A DNA stretch of 64,000 nt from Balaenoptera acutorostrata (Eukaryota > Chordata > Mammalia > Artiodactyla > Balaenopteridae). A program made the translations under genes and the position numbers. Where the stretch lies: the NCBI RefSeq assembly GCF_949987535.1, contig NC_080064.1, positions 128,244,708 to 128,308,707 on the forward strand, given 5' to 3'. The notes under the pieces were generated by a model, which saw only the letters and a program-made list of their open reading frames with translations, was not told where the DNA came from and ran no database searches. Below, piece after piece: positions 1 through 10,779 of the stretch. Within the stretch, counting starts at the first letter, position 1, and every line of letters starts with the position of its first letter.

Positions 1-1070
1 ACAGTCCCATAATTTCTTTTTCTCCTTCTGGCTCCGGTTTTTTCGCATCCAGTCATTTGCTGAGGACCAGCTTGCTGAGTGCTGGGGCCTGCCCCGGGAA
101 GCCCTTGCATCCATCCACCTGTGTCCTGGGAGGTTCTGAACAGCTGCAGTGAGACATCAGCCTGGGTGGCACCAGGAGCTGGGGTGGGCATCTCACACTG
201 CATCAGCACTGTCTTAGCATTGGCCTTTGCTGCTGGTACCAGAGCCACGGCTGCTCTGAGCAATTTAGGGCCTCTGAGTGGTTTGCTCAGGGCTGTGTGG
301 AAATAGGATGGGGGGCCTGGGCACCCTGAAGCATGCTTTACTTCCTGTTGCAGGGTTAGCTGGCCAGAGAACAAGTCCAATTTCCCAAACATACCAGAAT
401 GACCAGCGAAGGAGAAATAATGTTGCAGCCGAAACGGAGCTGGCATCTCACCCCTCTATTTCTCCACTGATTTATCCTGGATGGAGAAGGGGCAAAACCA
501 CCTACCAATCCTGGATGATGAGAAGCACTGTGAGGTGAAGTAGGGAGCCTGGGAGAGTGTAGGAGTGAGCGTAGGCTTGTATATAAACAGACACTCGCGA
601 GTTTTCCCAAATGCTTCCCACAGCTCTCCACCCAGATCCTGCCTTTCTCCTTCCCTCTAGTAATCCTTTCCAAGCCTTTCTCAGCTCTCCCCTTCCCCTA
701 AGGCTTCCTTCCCCTAGAGCTCCAGCCCACACCAACTTCCATTGCTTTCATTATTTTTTAGCACCAAGAGCACTTTGTTACTCTCATTGTGTCTAAGGGG
801 TTCTTTCCTACTCAACTAGATTGCACGATGCTCAAGGGCAAAGAAAGAGCCTGGCTTCTAGTTCTTTAGATTCTACCACTGTAGGAAGCCTAGTGGTGGG
901 TATCACTGGCACTCAGTCATTACCTAATTGTTTGGATGATTAAGAGGCTGATTGATTGGTTGATGGCCATTAATGTATAAAACGAATGAATTTTGCCCCC
1001 TACGTTTCAAAGAACCTATGAGTTGGAAGAGATCTGAGAGAGTTTTTATGGGAGCCTGGGCTAATGCTAT
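1..1070. other. Unique sequence, no gene supported
   Basis: No recognisable repeat, exon or RNA gene is visible. The short open frames on both strands have no domain, no splice context and no family resemblance I can name. Confidence 0.6.
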
Positions 1071-1074
1071 TACC

Positions 1075-1165
1075 CAAAGTATGCAACCTTAGGGAAGTGA
1101 CTTCACCCCCGGTTTCTTCGCCTCCAGAATAAGGGTGTTCATATAACAATCTCTGTGGTTCCTTC
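1075..1165 (+). mobile_element. MIR SINE fragment
   Basis: The stretch follows the MIR core in sense order: a degenerate 'ccttgggcaagttactt' segment, then the 'cctcagtttcctcatctgtaaaatggg' equivalent. It is strongly diverged, as expected for a mammal-wide repeat. The call rests on recall of the consensus. Confidence 0.5.
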
Positions 1166-1169
1166 CAGC

Positions 1170-1545
1170 TGTGGTCCAGTGTTCAAGCTAGTCATCAGGA
1201 AGAAAACTGCTTAAGATTTCTTAATGAGCAGGCGTCACATAGTGTCAGATTCCCAAAGTGCCCTCCACCTTCCCTGGTGTCCCTGAGTGCGTCGCCTTGG
1301 CATAAGCATAAGTGAGTAGGATGGGATGTCGTAGCCCCAGAGCCTCCGAGGGAGGAAGACTGCCAGGGCCTTTTCTCACAGGTGGGTTCCAGGCTGTGAA
1401 CAGGCCCAGGCCCTGCCAGGCAGGACTGCCACCCAGGGCAGCATCCTACTGCCACCTGAACAAAGAACAGGCTGAGGTTCACCCAGAAAGGATAAGCCTT
1501 CTGGGAGGGCAGTCAATGGCTTCCAGCAAGACTGCTCAGCTCATC
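1170..1545. other. Unique sequence, no gene supported
   Basis: GC-moderate unique DNA with overlapping open frames on both strands. None resembles a known protein and no exon boundaries stand out. Confidence 0.55.
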
Positions 1546-1569
1546 CTTCCATTAAATTCTTCAGCTTAA

Positions 1570-1675
1570 CAAAACTTTTACTCATCTTTCAAGGCTCAGG
1601 TCAAATGTTACCTCCTCTGGGAAAACTTCTGTGCTTCCTTTAGGCAGAACTAATCTCCCTTCCACGGCCACCTGT
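1570..1675 (+). mobile_element. L2 LINE 3' region fragment
   Basis: The text 'ctcatctttcaaggctcagg' followed by 'aaatgttacctcctctggga' matches the L2 3' region (consensus 'catccttcaggtctcagctcaaatgtcacctcctcagggaagcc'). A matching 3' tail lies about 1.5 kb downstream on the same strand, so the two may be one L2 copy split by later sequence. Confidence 0.6.
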
Positions 1676-1689
1676 TTCTAATCTACAGG

Positions 1690-2049
1690 TGCCCGAAAAA
1701 TCAGTAATCATGAGTTAAATTTATTGTCAAACAGAATATCAGTTACATTTTCAAAAAATACATTCAATATGTTCTCCTTCAACCTTCAGATACCTGTTCA
1801 GGTGAAATACTTCTAAATTAAAGAAATAGATCCAATTGTTAATCTTGTTTTTAAAAGGTACAAGAAATACAGTACTTTGTCTGGGTTCCCAAGCTTTTCG
1901 GACACTCTGTAGTGTATTTCTTGTGTTTTTTTCACATTGACAACTGCACTCATTGCTTTAAACTTAGAAGAATTCCCTGATAAGTTGTCTGGAGGTTGAA
2001 GTAAATCCTATCGAGTGTATTGTTTCAAAATGTGGCTAACATTCTGTTT
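1690..2049. other. AT-rich unique sequence
   Basis: Nothing recognisable is seen between the L2 piece and the retrocopy insertion. It could be part of an ancient repeat too diverged to name. Confidence 0.4.
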
Positions 2050-2066
2050 AAAAATAAGTTTATGGT

Positions 2067-2091
2067 AAAAAAAAAAAAAAAAAAAAAAAAA
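2067..2091 (+). repeat. Poly(A) run at left junction of retrocopy
   Basis: About 25 uninterrupted A residues directly follow the left target-site duplication. This may be slippage growth of an A-rich 5' junction or the relic of a second insertion. Confidence 0.9.
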
Positions 2092-2942
2092 GAAACAGGT
2101 CTTAGTGAGTAGGCCAATCTATTTATAAGCTTTGTCGTGGCAACCAAACAGTCACAGTGACAATACAACTGTAATTTGGTAAGGTGACTCTCTATAATCT
2201 AAGATACTACAAATAAAATTTTAAATTTTTATTCTTTCTTACTTCTGGAGGAAGTATTTATTTTTTATTAAAAATATAGGGAGAGAAAAAAAAATAAAAG
2301 GGGAGTCAAGACAGCCTTAAATAAGATAGGGTCAACCAAGTTACATGAAGACAGAGTAAACTGAATTTTTCACCAACTCACTCGGAAAGCTTTGGAACAG
2401 ATAGATCAGTTAGTTTCACATGCTATTCCTGGTTGGGAAAATCCTCCTGTATACTTTATATAGAAAAAGATAGTTATTCTTCCATTCACAAACAAAAGGC
2501 TATGTGCTAAAGTAATGATTAAGTAACATTTACATATAAGAAGGGCAAAAAGAGTGAGCATAAAATTTTAAGGAGGATAAAATCTCACATATTCTTCTTC
2601 AGCTTTTCTACTGGGAGCTATTTACAGATATAATGTTTCAGTGTGGAAGATATAAAATAGTGTGTGGCTATCTCTATGTTTTTCTTATGATTTTGGTTAA
2701 TATACTATAAGATACAAAATGTCAATATTGGAAATAGGATTTATTGACTACATGAACTCTTCACTTTTTTAAACAACTTCCATCGTCATTTTCACCTTCG
2801 TTTATATATGTTTATTTGTTCCGTTTAGGTTCAAAACTGAGCTTGTCAACTTCCCTCCAAAACCAGTTCTTACTTGGAATATCTATGTTGTTGTTCGTTC
2901 TCCAAGTTTAGAAACAGAGAGCCCATTTTGTATTTGTCCTAG

Positions 2943-2943
<1 letters not shown>

Positions 2944-2975
<32 letters not shown>

Positions 2976-2988
2976 TGTGTGTGTGTGC
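2944..2988 (+). repeat. (GT)n microsatellite inside retrocopy
   Basis: Dinucleotide GT repeat with one GA interruption. It produces a spurious Cys/Val open frame. Confidence 0.95.
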
Positions 2989-3089
2989 ATGTAATGAAAC
3001 CTGTTAATGATGCTTTAAAATACTTCTTAAATCTAAAATCTATCTATACCATTTACTCAGCAATTCCTTTCTGCCAGAGTAAAATCAAA

Positions 3090-3122
3090 AATAAAGACAA
3101 TCTGAACAAAAAAAAAAAAAAA
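3090..3122 (+). promoter_or_regulatory. Polyadenylation signal AATAAA and poly(A) tail of the retrocopy
   Basis: AATAAA at 3090-3095 is followed 12 nt later by about 16 A residues. This spacing is normal for a cleaved and polyadenylated RNA, and marks the copied RNA's 3' end rather than a live gene end. Confidence 0.75.
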
Positions 3123-3184
3123 TAAGTTTATGGTAATATTTCTGACTTATCAGACTCTAGCTTTTGACACATTTTCACTAATTA

Positions 3185-3332
3185 TTCGATGACAGGTCTG
3201 CCCCTGTTAAAAATTAAACTCCACAAGATCTGGAATGTATTTTATTCTTCTTTATATTTCTTTCTCTGCAATCCTTAGCGAGTGCCAGCACAAAGTAGGT
3301 GATCCTAAGTGTTCGACGAATGAATAAATGAT
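3185..3332 (+). mobile_element. L2 LINE 3' terminus
   Basis: The stretch runs 'aaactccacaagatctggaa' through 'gtgccagcacaaagtaggtg' to an 'aatgaataaatga' tail. This matches the L2 3' end ('gtaagctccatgagggcagg ... gcacatagtaggtgctcaataaat ... gaatgaatga'). It is probably the end of the L2 copy that begins near 1570. Confidence 0.65.
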
Positions 3333-3334
3333 AA

Positions 3335-4214
3335 ATTCAGCTGGGATTCACCCCAACCCCTGCTCTGGAGCTGAGCCCAGAGTGAGCTCCCTCCCTCAGT
3401 CCTGTGTTTTCAACTGTCTCTCTCTAATCCCCGAAAGCTTTGACAAGAAAAATAAGATAAAGACTAAGAGCTTTATGTCTCAGCTGTCCAAAAGAAACGT
3501 GAGTGGGTGTCAGAAAAATCCGCCCCTGTATGCAGCAAGGTACGGGAAAGGCCCAGCTTCTCACCTCGAGGGGCTGCCGACTAGTCCTGCGGAGACCTCG
3601 GGCGAGTTATTTCTCTGCTCCTGTATGTTGGAGCTGGGTCAGAGCTGGGAGCACCAGGGGGAAGGGCCGCGTGCATTCCCAAGCTTCCTGTGCGGGTCGT
3701 ATGTGAGACAGAGGGGGCTGCTGCCTGGATTGAAGCACAGCCAGAGCTGGAAGGCTTTCCTGGAGGTGTGTTTGTCACTTTGGCAACCCTTGTGTGCCCT
3801 GCCCACGCCCCGCGAGCACTCGCCTGTGACGTATTTCGTTCTCATGGATCAAAGGCCCCACAAAGCCTGCCGCCCCTGCAGCTGCTGCGCTGGGGACGTG
3901 CTGGGGACGCGGGCAAACGTGGGCTGTCACCTCTGATGGTGGCTGTCTCCCATGAGAGGGAGTTCACCCTGCGGCTTCCAAGCCAGCCTCTGCCCTCCCT
4001 CTCCTCCGATGGAGGTACCGCTGTGGGTACGCGGGGCGGGACGGGCGGAGCCTGGGTATGTCACCTCCTCTCTTGCTCTCTCAGTTACTCCATAGTTTGG
4101 GTCCTCGGGACGTCTCACCAGGACCGCCAGGAATCAATGAGATCTGCTACCAGAGCCCATGGGGCTCCTGCAGCACGCTATGGCCCTTCCTACTTGATTC
4201 TAAATCTAGAGTCA
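3335..4214. other. GC-richer unique sequence, no gene supported
   Basis: CpGs are somewhat enriched near 3640-4060. Several open frames of 150-200 codons overlap on both strands, which is typical of GC-rich noncoding DNA. None has a recognisable domain. Confidence 0.5.
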
Positions 4215-4415
4215 TAAGTATATAGACAGAGATGCAGATATCACTATAGAAAAGCAAACGGAAGGAAATACAGCAAACTGTCAACAGTGGCTTCATCTCT
4301 GTTTTGTGAAATTACGGGTGATTTAAATCTTTTTTATGCCTTTCCCTATTTTCCAAGTTCTACAGTATATTATATAAGAATATACAATTTTGAAATAAGA
4401 GAAAATAGTAAAATA
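4215..4415 (+). mobile_element. Old L1 (L1M/HAL1-like) 3' end fragment
   Basis: The series 'aaggaaatacagcaaactgt', 'caacagtggcttcatctctg', 'gatttaaatctttttt', 'ttccaagttctacagtatat' matches the 3' ends of old mammalian L1s (cf. 'caccaaactgttaacagtggttacctctgg'). Related fragments lie at about 20.3 kb and 31.1 kb. Confidence 0.5.
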
Positions 4416-4424
4416 CATTTTTGA

Positions 4425-6039
4425 TGCCTTTAATTTGCCTCCTCCCCATCGTGACGCTCCCCCCCTTAGATGCACTTTAGGTCAATGAATATCTAAATTA
4501 TTCTGCATTCTTCATACACACACCAACAGGAGGTAGGTAGCTGACGGGATCCTGGAGTTCAAGGCTAGTCCCAGCCACTTCACAGAGTAGTAGAAGCCCA
4601 CAGGAGGAAAGGGGGACATTTAGCATGGTATAAATCACACGGAACTTGTCGCCGTCACAGGCTGGTCAGAGCCGAGCCCAGGTCCTCTCCCCGCCTGGGT
4701 CTCTTCAAGCCCAGAAGGCAGATGGGAGCACATCTGTCTGCTCATCCCACTCAGGGATTGGCATTCCCCTCTCACATCCCAGGACGAGGACAGGCTGGGG
4801 TTTGGGTTGCTCTGGGGTCACAGGCCAGCATTCCTGGAACCCGTCCCAAAACACAGCTCACAGGAGAGGCCTGTGTGTGCCAGGCACTGACTCTGACTGT
4901 GCGGCTGGACCAGTGTGGTTTAGGGAACAAAACCTTAGCAACGGGTGGCAGTGCTGGAAAAAATGGTGTCCCTTGGGTATCCAAACACACAGATGGTGTG
5001 CCCTGGATCAGGACCTGGGAGTGTCTGCACGTGTAATGAGCGGGTCTACACGCACAAGAGCCCATGGGAGAGGGCGCGCCCTGCCTCTCAGAAGTGTCTA
5101 AACCAGGAAAGGAGGTGAAATATTCCTTTGGGCCCGGGGCCAAGTCCCTGCTGGGAGAGGTTTGCCGGGGCCCTCCAGACCCATTTACAGAGAAGAGACA
5201 CCTGGACCATTTCCCAGCCTAGGTTCTCTCTGTCAGAAGAATGTGACCAGCAAGTAGAAGGCAGCCAGACCGAGCCTCTTCCCCGTGGAAAGGTCTGACC
5301 ACCCTGCTTGCGGGGCTGAAGCCCTTCCTGCCCTCCTCCTGCTTCCCCTCTCCTGTGTCATCCTATCTTCAGGCTGATATACCTCTTCCCTCTGGTTTTT
5401 CTCTCAGTGGTCTCCTCCCTGCATTCCCCTTGATTCTCCCCACCAGGCTTTGATTTCTCTGTCACCTCTCCACCTCTCATCTTTCATCAAATGGTCCCTT
5501 CCCAAGGTGGCATCATTCCCTTGTCACCTCACACAGACTTGCGTGACATGTTGCCAGCAGCCCTGGCCCTAAGGGCTTGGGGACTGCTCCATTGGCTTGA
5601 TCCAACTTTCTGGAGGACGGGCAGTCACCCGGCCATCCTGGCAATCCTTCCTGGTGTCTGTGTGCGGCTTTCCTGTGTGACCACTGAGCATGAGCTGCTC
5701 TGGGCTGGTTAGCATGGAGGCCACACTGTCCACTCTGGTACAGGAATCATCCAGGGAACTGCAGTCAAGTCTGCAGTGTAACCTATGACCTGAGGCCAGC
5801 AAGCCTTTCTTAATCCCCAGAAAGGCCAGGTACAGACGGCAAACTCGGAAACCCACAGTCACATTGCCTGTCCTTTGTATTAGCACACCAGGATGCACCC
5901 AATTAGTATCGCGCATTCCTGCCTCTCATCTGACTTCAAATGGCCAAAGCCCTTCATACCTGGAAGCAGAGACCTGAAAAAGTCATCATTTATTTTTTTT
6001 AAAGGAGAACAGGAAAGGGAGGGTAACACACATACACTT

Positions 6040-6040
<1 letters not shown>
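4425..6040. other. Unique sequence, no gene supported
   Basis: GC-moderate unique DNA. Overlapping frames of 100-150 codons occur on both strands between 4646 and 5143, without recognisable domains. Confidence 0.5.

Positions 6041-6042
<2 letters not shown>

Positions 6043-6074
<32 letters not shown>
6043..6074 (+). repeat. (CA)n microsatellite
   Basis: About 16 uninterrupted CA units, preceded by a degenerate CA-rich stretch from about 6027. Confidence 0.95.
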
Positions 6075-6077
<3 letters not shown>

Positions 6078-6348
6078 CAGTTTCACGGAGATAGTCTGCT
6101 GGGATATTTAGAATCTAGGTTTGTAACTTGCAACTCTTTTCTCTTGAGCCTGCATTTTAGCCTCCAATGTAGTGGGAACTTGAAATTGCACTAAGTTATT
6201 AGTTGAACATCAAGTTCAGAGTCACTATTTTTTGGAACAACATCAAACTTTTATACTTAAAAAAATAGACCCCATTGAAATGAGTGGTTGAAATTTGATC
6301 TGAATCTACATCAATTTATTTCCTAAAATTATTAAATTAAGGAGAATG

Positions 6349-6675
6349 CCAGGGACTTTGCTGGTGGCCCAGTGGTTAAGAGTCTGCCTTCCAATGCAGA
6401 GGACAATGGTTCAATCCCTGGTCGGCGAACTAAGATACCACATGCTGTGGGGCAACTAAGCCCACACACCACAACTACTGAGCCCACGGGCCTCAATTAG
6501 AGAGGCCGCGTGCCGCAAACTACACAGTCCACGCGCTCTGGAGCCCCTGTGCTGCAACTAGAGAGAAGCCCGCATGCCACAGCGAAAGATGCTGCATGCC
6601 ACAATGAAGATCCCGTAACAAAGACCTGAAGCAGCCAAAAATAAAATAAAATTAAATTAATTTAAAAAAAAAAAA
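6349..6675 (+). mobile_element. Older CHR-type tRNA-derived SINE
   Basis: Sense copy with a diverged tRNA-like head ('gctggtggcccagtggttaa'), B-box-like 'ggttcaatccc', a CHR body with repeated 'accacaactactgagccc' motifs, and an A-rich tail. The direct repeat 'aaggagaatg' lies at 6339-6348 and 6676-6685. Body divergence suggests an older subfamily than the copies at 30.0 and 45.4 kb. Confidence 0.9.
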
Positions 6676-6689
6676 AAGGAGAATGTCAC

Positions 6690-7900
6690 CCTATTGCCTG
6701 AATTAAAACCAGTGGTTCATTTCAGCTAAAGAAGTTTCTTTTTCCAGGAGTACTATGCCCTACAAACTTAAAGGGGGATGGTTAGAGTAATGGTGAAAAA
6801 GAAAAGGTTTGTTTGTTTGCTTGTTTGTTTGTTTGTTTCTAACGTTTTGGTTTCTGACTTAAGAAGGACACCACCCTGGAGATGGCCTTCTCATTCCGTG
6901 CGACAGCAAGACACCCCCAGAAATCCTGACACTGCTAATAAGACACAGGCCTTTTATAACTGCCTCAAAAAGAAACCCCTGTAGTTGACTATGTCGTGTG
7001 TTTGGTTGTGCATTGTTTTTCTTCAGAATGTGCCAATTGTGGCCGATAGCAATTGTCTTTTCACTGGGCAATAATAAAACTATTTTTACATTCCCTTCCC
7101 TTGAGAAGCTTAATTTATAAACGGAAATAGTAAGTTTATAATTATTTCCCCCTGGTAGGTGCCAGTCTCCTTGAACGAAATCACCCCAGGATTGCAACCA
7201 CACAAGGATGAAGTCACAGTTTTTCTGCATTCCCAATTTGTGCTGTGCCTGGCAGGCAGCTGATTTATTTCTGCAGCCTGTGTTTGGGACTGGCTTTTCA
7301 CAAACAGAGTCAAATTCAGAGGCTGCCTCCCTGCTGCGTGGGGTGTGAGGGTTCCTAAACACCCCTGTTTTTCTTCAGGGGAGGAGGAATTTAGCTCTAG
7401 TTCTGAACGTCTCTTGGTGTGGCTTCCCTCAAGAATGGCTTGGAAATAGTCCTGTTAGCAAACTCCCTGGGAGAAGTGGCTCTCAGGCTCGGGACTGGCG
7501 GTCTCTCCTTTGGGCAAGGGTGCTGGCTCCTGAAGCAGTTAGGAACCCAAATACTTTGAACTCCCCAAAGCTAATTTTCTCATCCCTTTTCTGAAAGCAG
7601 AAAGAAAGTCGGGCAAGCAGGAAGCTGGGTAAGTGAAGGAAATTGGAGAAGAAAGGGAAGAATTTCGCCTGTAGTTGTTCTACCTTCAAACCACTGGAAA
7701 CGAAGGGTGACAGCACTAACCCAAAACTTCAATTGTCCGTGTTTTAAGAGCAAATATTTTTAAATTAATGTAAGAACAAAGCAAAGGGGAAGAATAAGAG
7801 AAATACAATTACTGAAAAAGTTCGAAGATTGCAGTATTTATCTGCAGTGTGTGTTCTGTAAAAAAAAAAAGGTGCCTATTACTTTAGAGCTACATAGTAT
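6690..7900. other. Unique sequence with a TTTG tract
   Basis: No gene is supported. A (TTTG)n tract lies at about 6808-6839 and an A-run at about 7860. The remainder is unremarkable unique DNA. Confidence 0.5.
6808..6839 (+). repeat. (TTTG)n microsatellite
   Basis: Eight units of TTTG with one 'cttg' variant. Confidence 0.9.
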
Positions 7901-7904
7901 TCAT

Positions 7905-8191
7905 TCCTTTCTCTTTTCTCTCTCTCCCTCTATCCTCTCCCTCTTGCTCTCTCTTTTCTGATCTTTTATTTCCTTTTTAAATTGATATAACTGTCTCTTA
8001 CCTTTCTCTTTTCTCTCCTTCTACCTCCCATCTCCAATCTCCCTTTCCATATATCCCCTTCCTTCCTTCCTTCCTCCCTCCCTCCCTCTGTCCCTCTCTC
8101 CTGTCCCTCCTTCCTTCCTTCTTACCTTCCTCCCTCCCTTCCTTCCTTCCTTCTTTCCTTCCTTCTCTCCCAGCCTCCTTCCTTCCCTTCC
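7905..8191 (+). repeat. Homopyrimidine tract with (TTCC)n core
   Basis: Nearly pure C/T sequence. The (CCTT)n core spans about 8056-8191, and looser CTCTCC-rich text begins at about 7905. The opposite strand gives a false Gly/Arg/Glu-rich open frame. Confidence 0.95.
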
Positions 8192-8194
8192 GAA

Positions 8195-9298
8195 GACCTG
8201 TCCAGAGGCGGAATATGTTTACAAGCCTCATATTCAGAGTTCTTGGAAGACCTCCCACTCCCCCCACCACGCCAGCCTCGCTGGGCTCACCAGCCCCTCA
8301 TAAACCAGCAGGCAGTGAGATAGAAATCTACCAGCGGGTAGATCCCCTCCCCCTTCCCTCTACTCTTCCTACAGTGTTTCTCTAGCTCCTTGTAGCTGAG
8401 CAACTGGGAAGTGATGGCATTGGTTTCCCTGAAATATTTCAGGGAATTTATTTATTTCACAGCAGGAATTATTTATTTAGCCCAGGCTGCCAGAAAATTC
8501 TGAGCATCTAGTCATTTGGAGGTCATTGATGACTGGTTGTGCTCTCTCCATATTTCCCTGTCTACAGTTAAAGCGAGCAGTCAGCTGGATGATATTAACT
8601 CACCATCCTTCTTCTCTGCTAATCTGAGTGTTCAGATGATACGTAGCCAGGCACAAACACACTCCTGACAGCAGTTGCCAGGGAATATTGCTTTCTTGGA
8701 CTTTGACACCAGCTCCAACTTTGAGTGGAATTTAAGTGATATTTACTGCATAGAAATTCCTCGTTGGAGCTCTGCTCTTCTGGCTTAGCCTGCTGACAAC
8801 ACATTAGATTTATTCTGGCATCAACCAGCCCAAGGCTCAAACTTAATTAACTTCACTGGGGGCTCAGGTTGCAGCTTCGGGGTTTGCAGCTCAAAACAGA
8901 TCTCACGACTGGTACCAATCATTGCACTTAGAGAACCTCAAATCAAACAAATTAACAAAGAAAAGAACCCTCCTTCTTCATATTTTTCTGACCATTTGCC
9001 AGGTTAACTCTGACCTCCTTTAGGGGGAAAAAAAAAATCAGTTTGTCTTTGGACTGACCCAAGGAGCTACATGGTTTTGTGTATTAAATTTAAGTCCATC
9101 TTTATATGTTGTACTACTTTAGACTTTCTTTAATATTAGAATTTGGAACTAATGTTTTGGGGGAAATTTTCATTTAGAGTTGAGCTACAAAATAATCATT
9201 TCCCTGCCCTGCCTTTCCAATCCCCTTTTCTCCTCAGTTTTAAGGGTCACCTAGATACTGAAAATAAAGTGTAATTCAGTTTCATTTATGAGGGAAAA
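8195..9298. other. Unique AT-rich sequence, no gene supported
   Basis: No repeat is recognised. The part at about 8380-8900 is non-repetitive, AT-balanced and rich in homeodomain-like cores such as TTAATTAA. It could be conserved noncoding DNA, but this cannot be tested from one sequence. Confidence 0.4.
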
Positions 9299-9300
9299 CA

Positions 9301-9395
9301 TATGCGTGTGTATGTATATGTATACATACACATACATATATATACACACATAGGTACCCATGTATACACATATACACACGCATACATATATATAC
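9301..9395 (+). repeat. Alternating purine-pyrimidine tract (TATG/CATA/CACA)
   Basis: About 95 bp of alternating TG, TA and CA steps with self-complementary stretches, such as 'tatgtatatgtatacataca'. Confidence 0.9.
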
Positions 9396-9399
9396 GCCG

Positions 9400-10400
9400 A
9401 GCAGCAATTTCAATGTTCAAGGGTGGGGGCTGTTAAACCAACTGAGTAATAACTGGATAGCAAGAGCCAGACAGGCTGGAGCACCTTGATTAGCTAGTTA
9501 ACATACAAAGGCATCAGAAGGCCTGGCTCTTGTTCCAAAAGTACTTCATCCTTTTTAGCATCCAGGCCAGAACCCAGAGGCAACCGAAGATTTATGATGA
9601 ATGCTCATTGTGGTGCACGCTCGCTTTTTAAAATTTACTGTGGACTCCAAGCCTGTTAAGAAAGTTTTGCCCTTTGCTCCTGGCTAATTCTGAGGTGAAC
9701 ATAATCTGATTTTCAGCATCCCTTCATGCAAACACAAAGTCATAAAGTCCCCAGTGGAGGGCCTCCGTGTATGAATCACCTATTTGCCACCTCTGTTTAC
9801 CACCGGAAAACTCCCACCTCCCATCTGGAATGTTCAAAGGACGTGAATTCCTTAGGGGAATTTTCCATTCGACAAATAATTCTGTTGCATTGGGTTATTA
9901 CTGCCTTCCATCCTGCTTCTCTGCCTTAGTGACTCAGAAGACGGCACTTTGCAGATAAATAGGAAATGCAGTAAATATTTACATTCCCTTCCCGGGGACC
10001 CTAGAGCCGGTTGGCGCTTGCTCTAATTGTCGCTAGGGGTGTAGGGTACAGACCTAAGTGATGAGAGCTAGCTTGTTGTGACCAGCGTCTCTGTGGGCTT
10101 GCCTGGTTTTCAGTCATTGTTTCGGCCAGTCCTGGGGTTCTGCTTTATTCCTAGATTTATGGGTCTGCCTGTGTACGCCCCAGCACCCTCTGGCCCCGCC
10201 TACTAACCCAGCCAGATGAAACCCAGCAGAGTTGCTACATCCCAGTGACCTAAGGCCTCTGGCTGGTTGGTTTAATACCCATATGGTACGTCTGTGGACT
10301 ATTTCCCACCCCAGACACTTCCTCATTCCAGACATTTGGTAGCAAATCGAAATTGCTGAGGCCACATTACATGGCATAGTTCTCCAATCCCCTTAGCCAA
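9400..10400. other. Unique sequence, no gene supported
   Basis: Overlapping small frames near 9726-9958 have no recognisable features. Confidence 0.5.
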
Positions 10401-10416
10401 TTCATAATTGACTTTT

Positions 10417-10761
10417 TTTTTTTTAAACATTTTTTTTTTTTATAGCTACTTTATTTTATTTATTTATTTATTTTTGGCTGTGTTGGGTCTTCGGTTCGTG
10501 CGAGGGCTTTCTCTAGTTGCGGCAAGTGGGGGCCACTCTTCATCGCGGTGCGGGGACCGCTCTTCATCGCGGTGCGCGGGCCTTTCACTATCGCGGCCCC
10601 TCCCGTTGCGGGGCACAGGCTCCAGACGCGCAGGCTCAGTAGTTGTGGCTCACGGGCCCAGCTGCTCCGTGGCATGTGGGATCTTCCCAGACCAGGGCTC
10701 GAACCCGTGTCCCCTGCATTGGCAGGCAGATTCTCAACCACTGCGCCACCAGGGAAGCCCC
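10417..10761 (-). mobile_element. Young CHR-type SINE, minus strand, with internal duplication
   Basis: Reverse-complement copy: T-rich tail first, then a body ending in 'ccaccagggaagccc', the complement of the tRNA-like head. Target-site duplication 'cataattgactttt' lies at 10403-10416 and 10762-10775. Within the body, the segment around 'cttcatcgcggtgc' occurs twice (about 10537-10580). The only other copy here with this duplication is at 45450. Two T-runs separated by 'aaaca' and a short 'atagctac' spacer lie at the tail. Open frames on both strands belong to the SINE, not to genes. Confidence 0.95.
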
Positions 10762-10779
10762 CATAATTGACTTTTAAAT

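Larger units (their letters stand above)
2050..3136 (+). pseudogene. Retrocopy of an unidentified polyadenylated transcript, with target-site duplication
   Basis: A segment of about 1.05 kb is bracketed by the direct repeat 'aaaaataagtttatggtaa' at 2050-2068 and 3118-3136. Its right end has the signs of a reverse-transcribed RNA: AATAAA at 3090-3095 and a poly(A) run from 3107 into the right repeat. I therefore infer L1-mediated insertion of a sense-strand transcript end. The body is AT-rich, carries a GT microsatellite at about 2945-2988, and has no long open frame, so it is probably a 3'UTR or noncoding RNA copy, 5' truncated. I do not recognise the parent. An A-run of about 25 at the left junction (2067-2091) is odd, since a poly(A) is expected only at the 3' side. 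Confidence 0.65.

Noticed and set aside
3328..4217. Open frames of 202 and 175 codons
   Set aside because: Overlapping frames are open on both strands in GC-rich DNA, and no recognisable domain or homology pattern is present.
7998..8270. Gly/Arg/Glu repeat protein on the minus strand
   Set aside because: Translation of the (TTCC)n tract.
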